From Chloroflexota bacterium (GTDB taxonomy: Bacteria; Chloroflexota; UBA11872), in contig JAPPNP010000026.1 of the NCBI GenBank assembly GCA_028873795.1, positions 10,304-74,303 on the forward strand: DNA of 64,000 nt, in the 5' to 3' direction. A program made the translations under genes and the position numbers. How positions within the stretch are numbered: position 1 is the stretch's first letter; every line of letters begins with the position of its first letter. Below the pieces are notes generated by a model. The model searched no databases and had not been told where the DNA came from. It worked only from the letters and a program-made list of their open reading frames with translations. Below, piece by piece: positions 18,229-27,646 of this stretch.

Positions 18229-19010
18229 TAGGCTTCTCCCTCGGAGCTCGTGAGCAAGTGCTCCAGGCCGATCACAAGGCCGCGCAACTCGCGCACCTGT
18301 CGAACGGCCAGCAAAACGCCGGGCATGAACGACTCCCGGCTGGTCGAATCGTGGCGGATCGTGAGCGTTTGCCCCTCCCCGCCGAAGATGACTTCTTGAT
18401 GGGCCACCAGGCCCGGCAGCCGCACGCTGTGCACCCGCACGCCGTCGCGCACGCCCCCGCGCACGCCCTCCAGCGTGAAGGCCTCGGTGGCGGCGTCCTG
18501 AGCGGGCTGCCCGCCGCGGGCGCGCACGATCAGCTCCGCCGTGCGCGCCGCCGTTCCCGAGGGGGCGTCGCGCTTGCGGTTGTGGTGCAGCTCGATCACC
18601 TCGACGCTATCCAGGTGCGGGGCCGCCATCGCGGCCATCTGCATCATCAGCACCGCGCCGATGGCGAAATTCGGGGCAATGAACGCACCAACGCCCGTGG
18701 CGTCCGCGCGGTTGCGGATGGCTTCGACCTGCGCGTCCGACATCCCGGTGGTGCCGATCACCGGCGATACGCCGGCGTCCAGCGCCTGGAGCGCATGGTC
18801 CGCCGCGGCGTCCGCAACCGAAAAGTCGACCACCACCTCGGGCGAGGTCGCCTGAACCGCCGCCTCAAACTCCGTGAAGAACGGGGCGCTCCCAGGCGAG
18901 GGCACCCGGTTGATCCGGGCGACAAGCTCGAGGTCGTCGGCGCCCTCCACGGCCGCCACGACCGCTTGACCCATTTGGCCGCTGGAGCCAAGCACCGCTA
19001 CTGGCAGCAT
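18228..19010 (-). CDS. dapB: 4-hydroxy-tetrahydrodipicolinate reductase
   Basis: 260 residues. Follows DapA in the pathway. The N-terminal Rossmann loop is LGSSGQMGQAV, with GTTGM at ~86-90. The catalytic signature ELHHNRKRDAPSGTA (~140-154) carries the His pair, Lys and the SGTA loop. The start is 9 bases after pnp, so the diaminopimelate genes are co-expressed with PNPase. Confidence 0.95.
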   Translation of the reverse strand: MLPVAVLGSSGQMGQAVVAAVEGADDLELVARINRVPSPGSAPFFTEFEAAVQATSPEVVVDFSVADAAADHALQALDAGVSPVIGTTGMSDAQVEAIRNRADATGVGAFIAPNFAIGAVLMMQMAAMAAPHLDSVEVIELHHNRKRDAPSGTAARTAELIVRARGGQPAQDAATEAFTLEGVRGGVRDGVRVHSVRLPGLVAHQEVIFGGEGQTLTIRHDSTSRESFMPGVLLAVRQVRELRGLVIGLEHLLTSSEGEA

Positions 19011-19019
19011 GTTCCCGTC

Positions 19020-21260
19020 CTAGTCGAACCTGCGACCGCCGCGGGGGGGGCGGCCGCCCCCCCCGCCGCCGCGCCCGCCTGGTCCGCCGCGTCCGCCCGG
19101 ACCGTTGCGGCGACCGCCGCCCCGCGGACCGTCGCGTCCCGGCCGCGGCGGAGCCGTGGCCAGCGTCTCGGCCGGCGTGAGGTCTTGCAGCACCGCGCGC
19201 CGCGACAGGTTGATGCGGCCCAGGTGATCGACCTCCACCACCATCACCATGATGTCGTCGCCTTCGGCCACGACGTCATTGACGGAACCCACCGGCTCCT
19301 CGGCCAGCTCGTTGATGGGGACGAGGCCTTCCTTGCCCGGCACGATCTCGACAAACGCGCCAAAGTTCATGATACGCGTCACCTTGCCCAACACCGTGCG
19401 GCCAATCTCGACCTCGCCCGTCAGGTCCTTGATCATCTGGACGGCGCGGTCGGTGCCCTCGCGGGTGGCCCCGCCGACCGTCACCGTGCCGTCCTCCTCG
19501 ATGTCGATGCTGGCGCCGGTCTCGGCCTCCAGGCGGCGGATCATCTTGCCGCCCGGCCCAATCACCGCGCCGATGCTGTCCGGCGAGATCGAGATCTGCG
19601 TGATCTTGGGCGCGAACTCGCCCACGTCGGCGCGCGGTTCGGCGATGCTCACCCGCATCACGTCCAGGATCTGCATCCGCGCCTCGCGGGCGCGCTGCAC
19701 CGCCGCCTCGATCATCTCGGGGGTCAGATGCTTGACCTTGATGTCGACCTGGACCGCCGTGACGCCCTCGGCCGTGCCCGCCACCTTGAAGTCCATGTCG
19801 CCGAAGTGGTCCTCGGCGCCCTGGATATCGGTGAGCGCCACGAACTTGCCGTCGTCGCCGACGATAAGGCCGATGGAGATCCCCGCGACCGGGGCCTTGA
19901 GCGGCACCCCGGCGTCCATCAGGCTCAACGTGCTGCCGCAGGTCGACGCCATGGACGTCGACCCGTTGGACGACAGCACCTCCGACACCACGCGGATGGT
20001 GTAGGGAAAGTCCTTCAGGTCCGGCAGCACCGGCGCGATGGCGCGCTCGGCCAGCGCGCCGTGGCCGACCTCGCGGCGCTTTGGCGATCCCAGCCGTCCG
20101 GTCTCGCCGCTGGCATACGGCGGCATGTTGTAGTGGTGGATGTAGCGCTTGGGCTGCACCATGGCTTCCAGGTCGCTCAGCCCGATGCGCTGCACGTCCC
20201 GTGGCGTGCCCAGCGTGGTCACCGCCAGCACCTGGGTCTCGCCGCGCTGAAACAGTCCCGTGCCGTGAATCCGCGGCAGCACGCCCACCCGCGCCGAGAG
20301 CTTGCGCAGCGAGGATTCATCGCGTCCGTCCGGGCGAATCCCCTCATTGAGAATCAGCGCGCGCACGGCCTCCGCCTCCACGTCGTGCAAGGCATCATCG
20401 ATCCTCGCGGCATCGTGGTCCTCGCCAAGCTCGGCCTCGGCATCCGCGGCGACGGCTCCGAGCAGCGCCTTGCGCTCCGCACGATCCATTACCCGCGCCG
20501 CGTCCTGAATCCTGGACCCGTAGCGTTCGCTGACCGCTTCGACGAGCTCGTCGGCCGGCTTGATGATGTCCACCTCGCGCGCCGGCTTACCGGCCAGCTT
20601 TTGCAATTCCAGCTGGATGTCGACCAGGCCCTGGAGCTGCTCTTGCCCCCAGTTGATCGCGCGCACCACGGTGTCGTCGGGCACGACCTGGGCCCCGGCC
20701 TCCAGCATCACCACGCCGTCACGCGTGCCGGCCACGACCAGGTCGAGCGCCGGATCGCCGCCCTCGGGGTCGGTGGGCGCGTTGGCCACGAACTCGTCGC
20801 CGTCCAGGCCCACCCGCAGGGCGCCCACGGGGCCCTCGAAGGGCAGCCCGGTCAGCATCAACGCGGCCGAGGCGGCCACGATGCCCATCACGTCCGGCTC
20901 GTTCTCGCCGTCGTGGGTCAGCAGCGTCAGGACGATCTGCGTGTCATTGCGCATCCCGTCGGGGAACAGCGGTCGAATACAGCGGTCGGCCAGGCGACCG
21001 GCGAGGATTCCCGACAGCGGCGGCCGGCCTTCCCGGCGCAGCACGCTGCCCGGAATACGGCCGATCGAATAGGCCCGCTCCTCGAACTCGACTTGGAGCG
21101 GAAAGAAATCCAGCCCCTGACGCGGGCTGGAGGCGACCACCGTGGCCAGCAGCGTCGTGTCGCCGTAGCGCGCCACGACCGCGCCGTCCGCCTGGCCGGC
21201 CAACTCGCCGGTCTCCAGGCTGAAGGTCCGCCCACCCAACTGGGTCTCAACTCTGTGCAT
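19020..21260 (-). CDS. pnp: polyribonucleotide nucleotidyltransferase (PNPase)
   Basis: 746 residues from the ATG at 21260 (GGGAG upstream); an in-frame codon farther upstream only adds a non-conserved leader. Two RNase PH domains flank a helical linker. The KH domain (IGAVIGPGGKMIRRLEAE, ~550-610) and S1 domain (GKVTRIMNFGAFVEIVPGKEGLVPINEL, ~620-690) follow. The last ~45 residues are an RGG-rich tail (GGRGGPGGRGGGGGGRPP), longer than most. The enzyme degrades RNA 3'-5' by phosphorolysis in the cytoplasm. It lies downstream of rpsO, the classical order. Confidence 0.97.
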   Translation of the reverse strand: MHRVETQLGGRTFSLETGELAGQADGAVVARYGDTTLLATVVASSPRQGLDFFPLQVEFEERAYSIGRIPGSVLRREGRPPLSGILAGRLADRCIRPLFPDGMRNDTQIVLTLLTHDGENEPDVMGIVAASAALMLTGLPFEGPVGALRVGLDGDEFVANAPTDPEGGDPALDLVVAGTRDGVVMLEAGAQVVPDDTVVRAINWGQEQLQGLVDIQLELQKLAGKPAREVDIIKPADELVEAVSERYGSRIQDAARVMDRAERKALLGAVAADAEAELGEDHDAARIDDALHDVEAEAVRALILNEGIRPDGRDESSLRKLSARVGVLPRIHGTGLFQRGETQVLAVTTLGTPRDVQRIGLSDLEAMVQPKRYIHHYNMPPYASGETGRLGSPKRREVGHGALAERAIAPVLPDLKDFPYTIRVVSEVLSSNGSTSMASTCGSTLSLMDAGVPLKAPVAGISIGLIVGDDGKFVALTDIQGAEDHFGDMDFKVAGTAEGVTAVQVDIKVKHLTPEMIEAAVQRAREARMQILDVMRVSIAEPRADVGEFAPKITQISISPDSIGAVIGPGGKMIRRLEAETGASIDIEEDGTVTVGGATREGTDRAVQMIKDLTGEVEIGRTVLGKVTRIMNFGAFVEIVPGKEGLVPINELAEEPVGSVNDVVAEGDDIMVMVVEVDHLGRINLSRRAVLQDLTPAETLATAPPRPGRDGPRGGGRRNGPGGRGGPGGRGGGGGGRPPRGGRRFD

Positions 21261-21316
21261 ATCGCACGTCTCCCAGGCGGGCCGGCGGAACAAGCGAAGA
21301 AAGGAGGAGGCAACCG

Positions 21317-21336
21317 CGGTTGCCGGCTCGTTTCTT
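21317..21336 (-). promoter_or_regulatory. hairpin in the rpsO-pnp intergenic leader
   Basis: A perfect palindrome, GGCAACCGCGGTTGCC (21319-21334), read on the minus strand, is followed by a pyrimidine tract (TCCTCCTTTCTTC), about 60 bases before pnp. In other bacteria this interval carries a terminator and RNase III site that control pnp. It could be either here. Confidence 0.5.
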
Positions 21337-21483
21337 AGCTCGTCCGCGAAATTCGACCCGCCGAACTATGCCGAAGCGAAATATATGAGGCCCGTCGGTG
21401 CAGCTTCGGCGATGAACCGGGGGCCAAGGACCATGAGAAGAGGGTTTCCGACGCGGTGCGCCGCGGGCAACCAGAGCCGCCGA

Positions 21484-21756
21484 CTATTGGCGCACCCGCA
21501 AACCAAGGGTGGTGATCACCTCGCGATAGGACTCGGGCTGTGTGCGCCGCAGGTATTTGAGCAAGCGGCTGCGCCGCCCGACCATGCGCAGCAGCCCGTA
21601 GCGCGTGTGCTTGTCGCCGCGGTGCTGCTTCAAGTGCTCGGTCAGCTCCTCGATCCGCGCGCTCAGCCCTGCAATCTGCACGGGGGCCGAGCCCGTGTCG
21701 TCGCTGTGCAGGCGCAGCGCGGCGACCTGCTCGCGTTTGGGCGAAACGAAACCCAC
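21484..21756 (-). CDS. rpsO: 30S ribosomal protein S15
   Basis: 90 residues from the GTG at 21756, preceded by TGGAG with a 5-base gap. This gives the standard S15 length; an upstream ATG at 21801 would add 15 non-conserved residues. Conserved S15 core: [53 protein letters not shown]. It binds 16S rRNA helices 20-22. It leads the operon into pnp. Confidence 0.95.
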   Translation of the reverse strand: MGFVSPKREQVAALRLHSDDTGSAPVQIAGLSARIEELTEHLKQHRGDKHTRYGLLRMVGRRSRLLKYLRRTQPESYREVITTLGLRVRQ

Positions 21757-22150
21757 GGTGGCTCCAGAAGAATCGCGGGCGTCCACAACGGGCGCTCGCA
21801 TCGGGTATCGGGACGGAAAGCAATCCGCCCATCACCTGCCGCAGTGTACCGCACGGTCTACGCCCGAATAGAGCCCACGGCGCCAAGCGTCCGGTCCCTT
21901 CAGTCCTGGTAGCGGGCGCCACCCCGCCCAGAACGCGCCGGTTCCTGGCGCGGGATCGGTTGCAGGCTTCCGCCGGGGGCGGTGACTGCCATTCGCTAGG
22001 ACGCACTCTTTCAAGCGCTCGTGGAGATTTATACATGATCTACGGAGGCTCCAGGGAAGGCATCCCACTGTGCATATCCAGAATCACGGATAGCGTAGTG
22101 AGTTTCCGGCCATTGCCGGCTGCGATTCATTGAGACGAGTACATAATCCC
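21757..22150. other. upstream region of rpsO
   Basis: 394 bases between divergent genes. A TACACT on the minus strand near 21843-21848 and a TATAAA near 22028-22034 are possible -10 elements, but neither has a good -35 partner. No gene or repeat is recognised. Confidence 0.35.
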
Positions 22151-22753
22151 ATGCAAGTACGGCGAAGGATCCAGGTCGTCACGATGCTGCTGTTTCTCCC
22201 CTGGTTGGCGCTGCCGGGGTGGTTGACGAGCGTCGCCTGGTTCGTCACCGACGACGCGTTCATCGGCTTTCGCTACGTGCGCAACCTCCTCGACGGTCAC
22301 GGCCTGGTCTTCAATCCCGGCGAGTACGTGGAGGGCTACACCAACTTCCTGTGGATTGTGGAGCTTGCCGCGATCTGGCGCGTGCTGGGCATCCGCCCGG
22401 AGCACGTGGCCAACTGGCTCTCGGTCATCTTCACCGTCGGAACCATTGGCGTGGTGCTGTGGTGGGTGGCGCGGACGCCTTGGCTGCGCCACCGAGGGCC
22501 GGCGGCCTGGATGGCCCTGGGCTTGATCTGCAGCAGCGCGACCGAATTCTGTACGCCGCCGGGTCCGCTAGGCCGCGATTAGCCATTGGTGAGTCGCCTC
22601 GCTCGAGCATGCCCCGCGATTAGCCCACGCGCCCGTGCCGGGCTGATCGCGGGACTTCTGGCTGCCAATCCGGTGCTGGTTCTGCGGGTGCCGGCGGGCT
22701 GGGTCGTGCAGACCGCGCAGCGCGAGCACGGAGGGCGCGGCAGTGATCGTTGA
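22151..22753 (+). pseudogene. decayed GT-C-type glycosyltransferase
   Basis: The frame from 22151 encodes a clear N-terminus of a GT39-like membrane glycosyltransferase: a hydrophobic helix, then TDDAFIGFRYVRNLLDGHG, LVFNPGEYVEGYTNFLWI and a second helix. It stops at TAG (22580) after a non-conserved SSATEFCTPPGPLGRD. Continuing in the same frame, 22640-22753 encodes a C-terminus-like ending (GLIAGLLAANPVLVLRVPAGWVVQTAQREHGG). Intact relatives have about 450-550 residues, so the middle has been lost. The relic's stop overlaps the start of the next gene. Confidence 0.65.
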
Positions 22754-25613
22754 CCCGGCGGTAATTCCCGGCCTGCTGCTCCTGGCGGCGGAACTCTCCG
22801 CGCTGGCAGCCGTCGGCTATGTCATCGTCCGCGTGGTGCTGCGGCAGGACGACGCGCGCGCGGCCTTGGCGCAGGGGCTGGTCGTCGGTCCCGCCCTTTG
22901 GGGCGTGATCGTCAATCTCATGCTCAACGTCGTCCCGGGGCTGGCGGGCGCCGCGCTGGGCTGGGGAGTCGTGCTTGCGATTGGGGCGGTCGTGGCCTGG
23001 CGCCAGCGAAGCCGTATTCACCTGCGGCCGCGCACTGTGGCCGGGCTTGCCCTTGCATTCCTGGCGCTCTTCTGGGTCGCGCTGGCCAGCCGCCAACTCT
23101 TGGCCATCCAAGACTGGACGATCCAGCTGGGCTTGGCGACCTCGATTCGCTCCGGCGCGTTTCCACCCGAGCTGCCCTGGAATCCAGGCACTCCCGTCAA
23201 CTACCACCACGGACCATCGCTATTGGTCGGGCTGCTCGCGCCGCCAATCGGGCCCGACCAGGCATTCGTATCGGAATTGGTGGACGTTTATGGCTGGGCG
23301 AGCTTCGTCTTAGTGGTGGCAACGGCAATTTTGCGGCGCGGGTCGTGGCTGGCCGTGCTTCTCGTCGCACCGCTGCTACTCACTCACGGCGCCTGGACGG
23401 TCATTTGGGTGGGCAACGGACTGCTGGAGATTCCCGTACCCGCCGGGCTGCCGGAAGCTGGCCTGCGGGCTTCCCTGGCCGATATCTACTGGCCGTCGGT
23501 CGCATTGTCCGAAGAGGTATATCCCTGGGGCGAGGTCGTGGCGAACATCTGGAAGCCCGCGTTTACGTTGAGCTACGCGCTTTCGTTTGTGGTTCTGGAG
23601 CATGCCGCTCGCCATGAACACCGAACCTGGCCCGCCGTGCTGACCCTGGCGGGATTGGTCGGCTTCATCGCCATCCTGGCTACGACGCTGGCCCCGGCGG
23701 TGCTGGTCCTGTGGGCCGGGCTGGAAGCCGTGCATCTGGCGCGGTCGCGACGCGAAGGACGCGTCGTCGCACGTGGTGCTGGTGTCGGAATCAGCGCGGT
23801 GCGCGGAGCGGTCTGGATTCACGCAATTCGAGGAGTGCGGTCGATTGCCGGATTGGTGCTAGCGGCCTTGCTCCTCTTTGGTGGCGGCGGCACCTTCGCG
23901 AGTCTATTGGACGACTCGGCGTCGTCCGGCCTGTCCCTAGCTGTGGGCGTCGTTCCAGAGCATTGGCTGCTGCTCGGTGCGATTGACCCTTGGCCTGGCG
24001 GGGTTGCGTTGTTGGGTGTGGGTCCCGTGGTCGCGGCGGGCGTCGCCGTGATGCTCGCCCGACGCGACGGTCTGGTGCTGGCGCTGGCCGCGGGCGCCGG
24101 CATGCTGGCACTGGCCTGGCTGGCCTTGAACTACGAACCGGCGCCCAATGATCTCGGCCGTGTTGCGGGGGACGCACGAAACCTGGCATTGGTGGCGCTC
24201 CTGCTCGCCCTGAGCACCCGCCTGGCTGAACTTCGGCCCCCCTGGCGATGGGCCGCCGTCGGGCTACTCATTGGTTTGGTTGCGTGGCCCACGCTCGTAT
24301 CGCCCGTGCGCCATCTTGGCCTCGCAGTTGGAAACGGGATTCAGCTGGCCAATGCCAGCGCGCTGCACGAGGAGCCGCGCGAACCGGACGGCTCGGCGAC
24401 CGTGCGCCGCTATCGGGCGCCCAAAATGTCCGACCGTCTGGCGGCTTATATCCGCGATCACACCGCCGTCGACGCGCGAGTTCTCTACACCGAATCGCCC
24501 TACGTGAACGTCTTCCTTGTCACCGGGCGCCCAAACGCCGCGGGACTCGTCGAGCACCGCCATCTCAACTACGTCGTCGGACCCACCTATCTCGACGCGG
24601 TGCGCTATCTGGAGCCGGGCGCGTTCCGTCGGCTTCGCATGGACTATGTCCATGCGACGGATGCATGGCGGGCGAGCCTGCCCGACCGGGCCCAACGTTG
24701 GCTCGACGACCCGCGCTTGTTCGAACTGTTGGCTCGTGACGGCCACGAGGCGCTGTACCGCGTGCGCTCGGCATTCCTCGAAGTGGACGCCGCGCCGATG
24801 CCTGAGTCGTTCGAGGCGCTGCGCTCCATGCCGCCGTCTCTCACGGCATACGTTTCTCCGCAAGTCCCGTGGTATAGCCGGATCCGAATCGCCTCGTCAC
24901 TGCCCGATGCCCGGCTGTTTGGGAACCTCAGCCTCGCCCGCCTCCACTTGCGGACGCCGCTGTGGAAAGTGGAGCCGCTGGGCGCATCGGCGCCGGACAT
25001 CGTCGTCTTGCCTGCCGAGATCGATCCCTGGATGCTCCCGCCCGGTGGACGTCGCCCCATCTGGCAAAACGAGGATGCCGCCGTCTACGCGCCGTATGGG
25101 GCGGTGGAACCAATCATGACGCTGGCTCACGTAGAGCCGCCGCTCGGCGTCCGCGTGACCGATGCGAGCCTTAGTCAGGGGCGAATCACCTTCAACGCGA
25201 CCTTCGCTGAGCACGCGCCACAACGCTGGACGAGCCAGGACTGGCTATTCGTCCCGCTGCTGGATTCCCCGTTGGGCATCCCCGTCGACTTTCTGCCTGG
25301 CGAGCGCGGACCGGTGTTCGAGAAGTGGTTTGACGGACTGCTGTCATCGGGGTCGGCGGCGAGCACGCACACCTACCGGCTGGACCTTGCGGCACCCAGC
25401 TTTGCGGTACGAAATGATCGTGGCGCGTTCGTGCCGCTGCCTGCGTCGGAGGGAAGACTGGATCCTGGCAACTGGGCGTTGGTCATCCGTCTGAGGCACG
25501 AATGGCAGCCGAACTACTGGCGGGACGCCGCCTTCATTCCAGTGCTTCGCATCGGGGTGTCGGGCGACGGCGAAATAGCGTTTGAGGTCTATGAGGACGT
25601 GCGCGAAAACTGA
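22743..25613 (+). CDS. large GT-C-like integral membrane protein
   Basis: 956 residues, GTG start with GGAGGG 7 bases upstream. The N-terminal ~480 residues have roughly 12 hydrophobic helices. An extracytoplasmic loop (LPWNPGTPVNYHHGPSLLVGLL, near 145) resembles the HDPWYAGG-NYYYFGH loop of DUF2298 proteins, one of which is at 55061. The C-terminal ~450 residues are mainly soluble, with TESPYVNVFLVTGRPNAAG and YVVGPTYLDAVRYL. Probably a polyprenyl-phosphate-dependent glycosyltransferase or a relative; this is inference from topology and one motif. It overlaps the decayed GT-C fragment upstream. Confidence 0.6.
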   Translation: MIVDPAVIPGLLLLAAELSALAAVGYVIVRVVLRQDDARAALAQGLVVGPALWGVIVNLMLNVVPGLAGAALGWGVVLAIGAVVAWRQRSRIHLRPRTVAGLALAFLALFWVALASRQLLAIQDWTIQLGLATSIRSGAFPPELPWNPGTPVNYHHGPSLLVGLLAPPIGPDQAFVSELVDVYGWASFVLVVATAILRRGSWLAVLLVAPLLLTHGAWTVIWVGNGLLEIPVPAGLPEAGLRASLADIYWPSVALSEEVYPWGEVVANIWKPAFTLSYALSFVVLEHAARHEHRTWPAVLTLAGLVGFIAILATTLAPAVLVLWAGLEAVHLARSRREGRVVARGAGVGISAVRGAVWIHAIRGVRSIAGLVLAALLLFGGGGTFASLLDDSASSGLSLAVGVVPEHWLLLGAIDPWPGGVALLGVGPVVAAGVAVMLARRDGLVLALAAGAGMLALAWLALNYEPAPNDLGRVAGDARNLALVALLLALSTRLAELRPPWRWAAVGLLIGLVAWPTLVSPVRHLGLAVGNGIQLANASALHEEPREPDGSATVRRYRAPKMSDRLAAYIRDHTAVDARVLYTESPYVNVFLVTGRPNAAGLVEHRHLNYVVGPTYLDAVRYLEPGAFRRLRMDYVHATDAWRASLPDRAQRWLDDPRLFELLARDGHEALYRVRSAFLEVDAAPMPESFEALRSMPPSLTAYVSPQVPWYSRIRIASSLPDARLFGNLSLARLHLRTPLWKVEPLGASAPDIVVLPAEIDPWMLPPGGRRPIWQNEDAAVYAPYGAVEPIMTLAHVEPPLGVRVTDASLSQGRITFNATFAEHAPQRWTSQDWLFVPLLDSPLGIPVDFLPGERGPVFEKWFDGLLSSGSAASTHTYRLDLAAPSFAVRNDRGAFVPLPASEGRLDPGNWALVIRLRHEWQPNYWRDAAFIPVLRIGVSGDGEIAFEVYEDVREN

Positions 25614-25665
25614 GCTGGTCGCGACTCGGCTCGACAAAGGCTCAGCCGCCGCCGCACCTGCCCTC

Positions 25666-27549
25666 CTACCGCAGCACCGACGGCGCCAGGCCGCGGCGGC
25701 GCAGCCGAAAGATCGTGCGGCCGACGTGGTCGGCGATGTAGAGGTCGCCGTGCGGGCCGACCACCACGTCCGTGGGCCGGGTCAGCGAGCTGACGAACGG
25801 GCGCACTTGCGCCGTGTAGGAGTCGCCCTCGCGCCGCAGCCGCGCCCGCAGGATGTTGTGCGCAAACGAGCTGCGGCCCCCCGACGGCCCCCACATGGCG
25901 ATGAGGACGTTGCCGTCGAACTCGCCCGCCTGGGGTCCGGTGAAGAAGGTCAGCCCCGCGGCGGCGCCGTGCGCCGACAGATTCGCGACGGGTCCGCGGG
26001 TCCCCGAGTCGGGCGGCGGCGTGCCCCAGAACCGCGCGTGGCCATAGTCCGCGCCCTGGATCACGTGGTTGAGCTCATCGGGCGGGTCGTCGATGCGCCG
26101 CACGCGGCTGTCGGGGCCGTTGTCGGTGCAGAAGAGCTCGCCGTCCGGGCTGAATGCCAGGCCGAACGGATTGCGCAAACCGGTGGCGAACTTCTCCAGC
26201 CCGGCGCCGTCCAGCCGCGACCGCAAGATCGAGGCCGACAGCGGGCGTTCGCGGATCTCCCCCGCGTTCGTGGTGCTCCCTAGCGTCATGTAGAGCAATC
26301 CGTCCGGCCCGATGGCGATGCCGTTGTTGCGATGGAACGGCACCCGCGTGTCCAGTTCCAGGCCGGTGACGATGTCTGCCGATTCGTCCGCCGCCCCCGA
26401 GCCGGAAGCGTCTCGCAGCCGAATGATCTTGTCCTCGACGGATGCATAGACGTGGTCGCCCACAAACGCCAGCCCCCGAACATCCTTGACGCCGTCGCCG
26501 GAGGCAAAGGTGCGGATCACGTCGGCCTGCCCGTCGCCGGTCGAGTCGCGCATGGTCACGATCTGGTCATTCGAGAATCCGACGAAGAGGCGGTTGTCGG
26601 GCGCGAAGCGCAGCACCGCCGGAAAGCCGAGGCGCTGCGTGCGGGCAAACACCGAGAGTTCGAAGCCCGGCGGCGCGACGGGCGGTCCACTCTGAATCAG
26701 GCCGGCCGGCCGTTCGGTTCGCTCCAGGCGCAGACGCCGTCCCGGCGCGAGCGCGGGCCTGGTGTCGAAGCTCTGCAGGAACGTCCAGCTGTGGTTGGCG
26801 TAGGCCGTGTCGCGCGTGACGTCGCCCACCAGCGTCAGGCTCGCGGCGCCGGGCGTCTGGGGGTGCGCCTCCATCACGCCGGCCTCGAAGTATTGCCGCA
26901 CGAAGTCCGCCACCAACCCCGGAATGATCGGGGCGGGGTCGTCCTCGGTTTCCAGGCGCGCGGCCGTCAGCGGCGCCCCGAGGCTCAGCTCGCCGCCAAC
27001 GGCGTCGTACAGATCGAGGAATCCGGTCGGTGTTCCGTCGACCGCCTGGTTCGACACGACGTGGCCGTAGGGCCCAACCGCGCGGCCGCCATGCGGGTTC
27101 GTGAGCGCCGATTCCTCGGGGATGGCCGCGACGGCCGCCGCGTCTTCCCCGTCGCCGAGCACGGTCCACAGGTCGCGCCACTGCATCACGACCCCGCCGC
27201 CGGTCAGCCGGCCCTCCATCACGCCCCGCTGGAAGTACTGGCAGAGCACGCCGTCCTCGACGAGGGGCTCGCTGATCGCCAATCCGGCCCGCCGCAACCC
27301 GCCGGTGCGGAAGTAGTGCCCCAGGAAGTCGACCAGGTGGTGCCCGCCGGACGCCGTCACCGAAAGCGTCGCGATGTTGTGCCCCAGCTCCGGCTCGTAG
27401 CGCAGGGCGACGACGCGCGCGTCCCCCGTCGGTTCCAGCCCGCGGACGCTTGGCCAGGGAAGGGCGAATCCGGCGGCGGCCAGCGCGCCCGCCGCCAGCA
27501 GGCGTCGGCGGGGAAGGCGTGGCGGCGCACGGCGGGTCGGGGGCGTCAC
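25666..27549 (-). CDS. Tat-exported PQQ-type sugar dehydrogenase with N-terminal QYFERG modules
   Basis: About 627 residues from a GTG at 27549; a TTG at 27573 is also possible and neither has a clear ribosome site. A Tat-like signal peptide (RRRLLAAGALAAAGFALPW) is near residue 15. Residues ~70-270 contain two modules of the form GHYFRTGGLRRAGLAIS-EDGVLCQYFQRGVMEG and GAPLT-FVRQYFEAGVMEAHP. Residues ~290-620 form a glucose/sorbosone dehydrogenase beta-propeller: FPAVLRFAPDNRLFVGFSN, VPFHRNNGIAIGPDGLLYM, FATGLRNPFGLAFSPDGELF, NHVIQGADYGH. Likely extracytoplasmic oxidation of sugars; the natural substrate is unknown. Confidence 0.8.
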   Translation of the reverse strand: MTPPTRRAPPRLPRRRLLAAGALAAAGFALPWPSVRGLEPTGDARVVALRYEPELGHNIATLSVTASGGHHLVDFLGHYFRTGGLRRAGLAISEPLVEDGVLCQYFQRGVMEGRLTGGGVVMQWRDLWTVLGDGEDAAAVAAIPEESALTNPHGGRAVGPYGHVVSNQAVDGTPTGFLDLYDAVGGELSLGAPLTAARLETEDDPAPIIPGLVADFVRQYFEAGVMEAHPQTPGAASLTLVGDVTRDTAYANHSWTFLQSFDTRPALAPGRRLRLERTERPAGLIQSGPPVAPPGFELSVFARTQRLGFPAVLRFAPDNRLFVGFSNDQIVTMRDSTGDGQADVIRTFASGDGVKDVRGLAFVGDHVYASVEDKIIRLRDASGSGAADESADIVTGLELDTRVPFHRNNGIAIGPDGLLYMTLGSTTNAGEIRERPLSASILRSRLDGAGLEKFATGLRNPFGLAFSPDGELFCTDNGPDSRVRRIDDPPDELNHVIQGADYGHARFWGTPPPDSGTRGPVANLSAHGAAAGLTFFTGPQAGEFDGNVLIAMWGPSGGRSSFAHNILRARLRREGDSYTAQVRPFVSSLTRPTDVVVGPHGDLYIADHVGRTIFRLRRRGLAPSVLR

Positions 27550-27646
27550 GCGGGGCGATCGGGGCGGGCTCAAAGCGTGGTTATGCTACAAGAGGTTCGC
27601 GGCCGCGAGTCTCGCGGTCGGCACGAAGCAGCAACACACCTTCCCC

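Noticed and set aside
18258-21338. A 1026-codon open frame antisense to pnp and dapB
   Set aside because: It is a by-product of high GC: no recognisable domain, heavy His/Arg/Gly bias, and it lies exactly opposite well-conserved genes.
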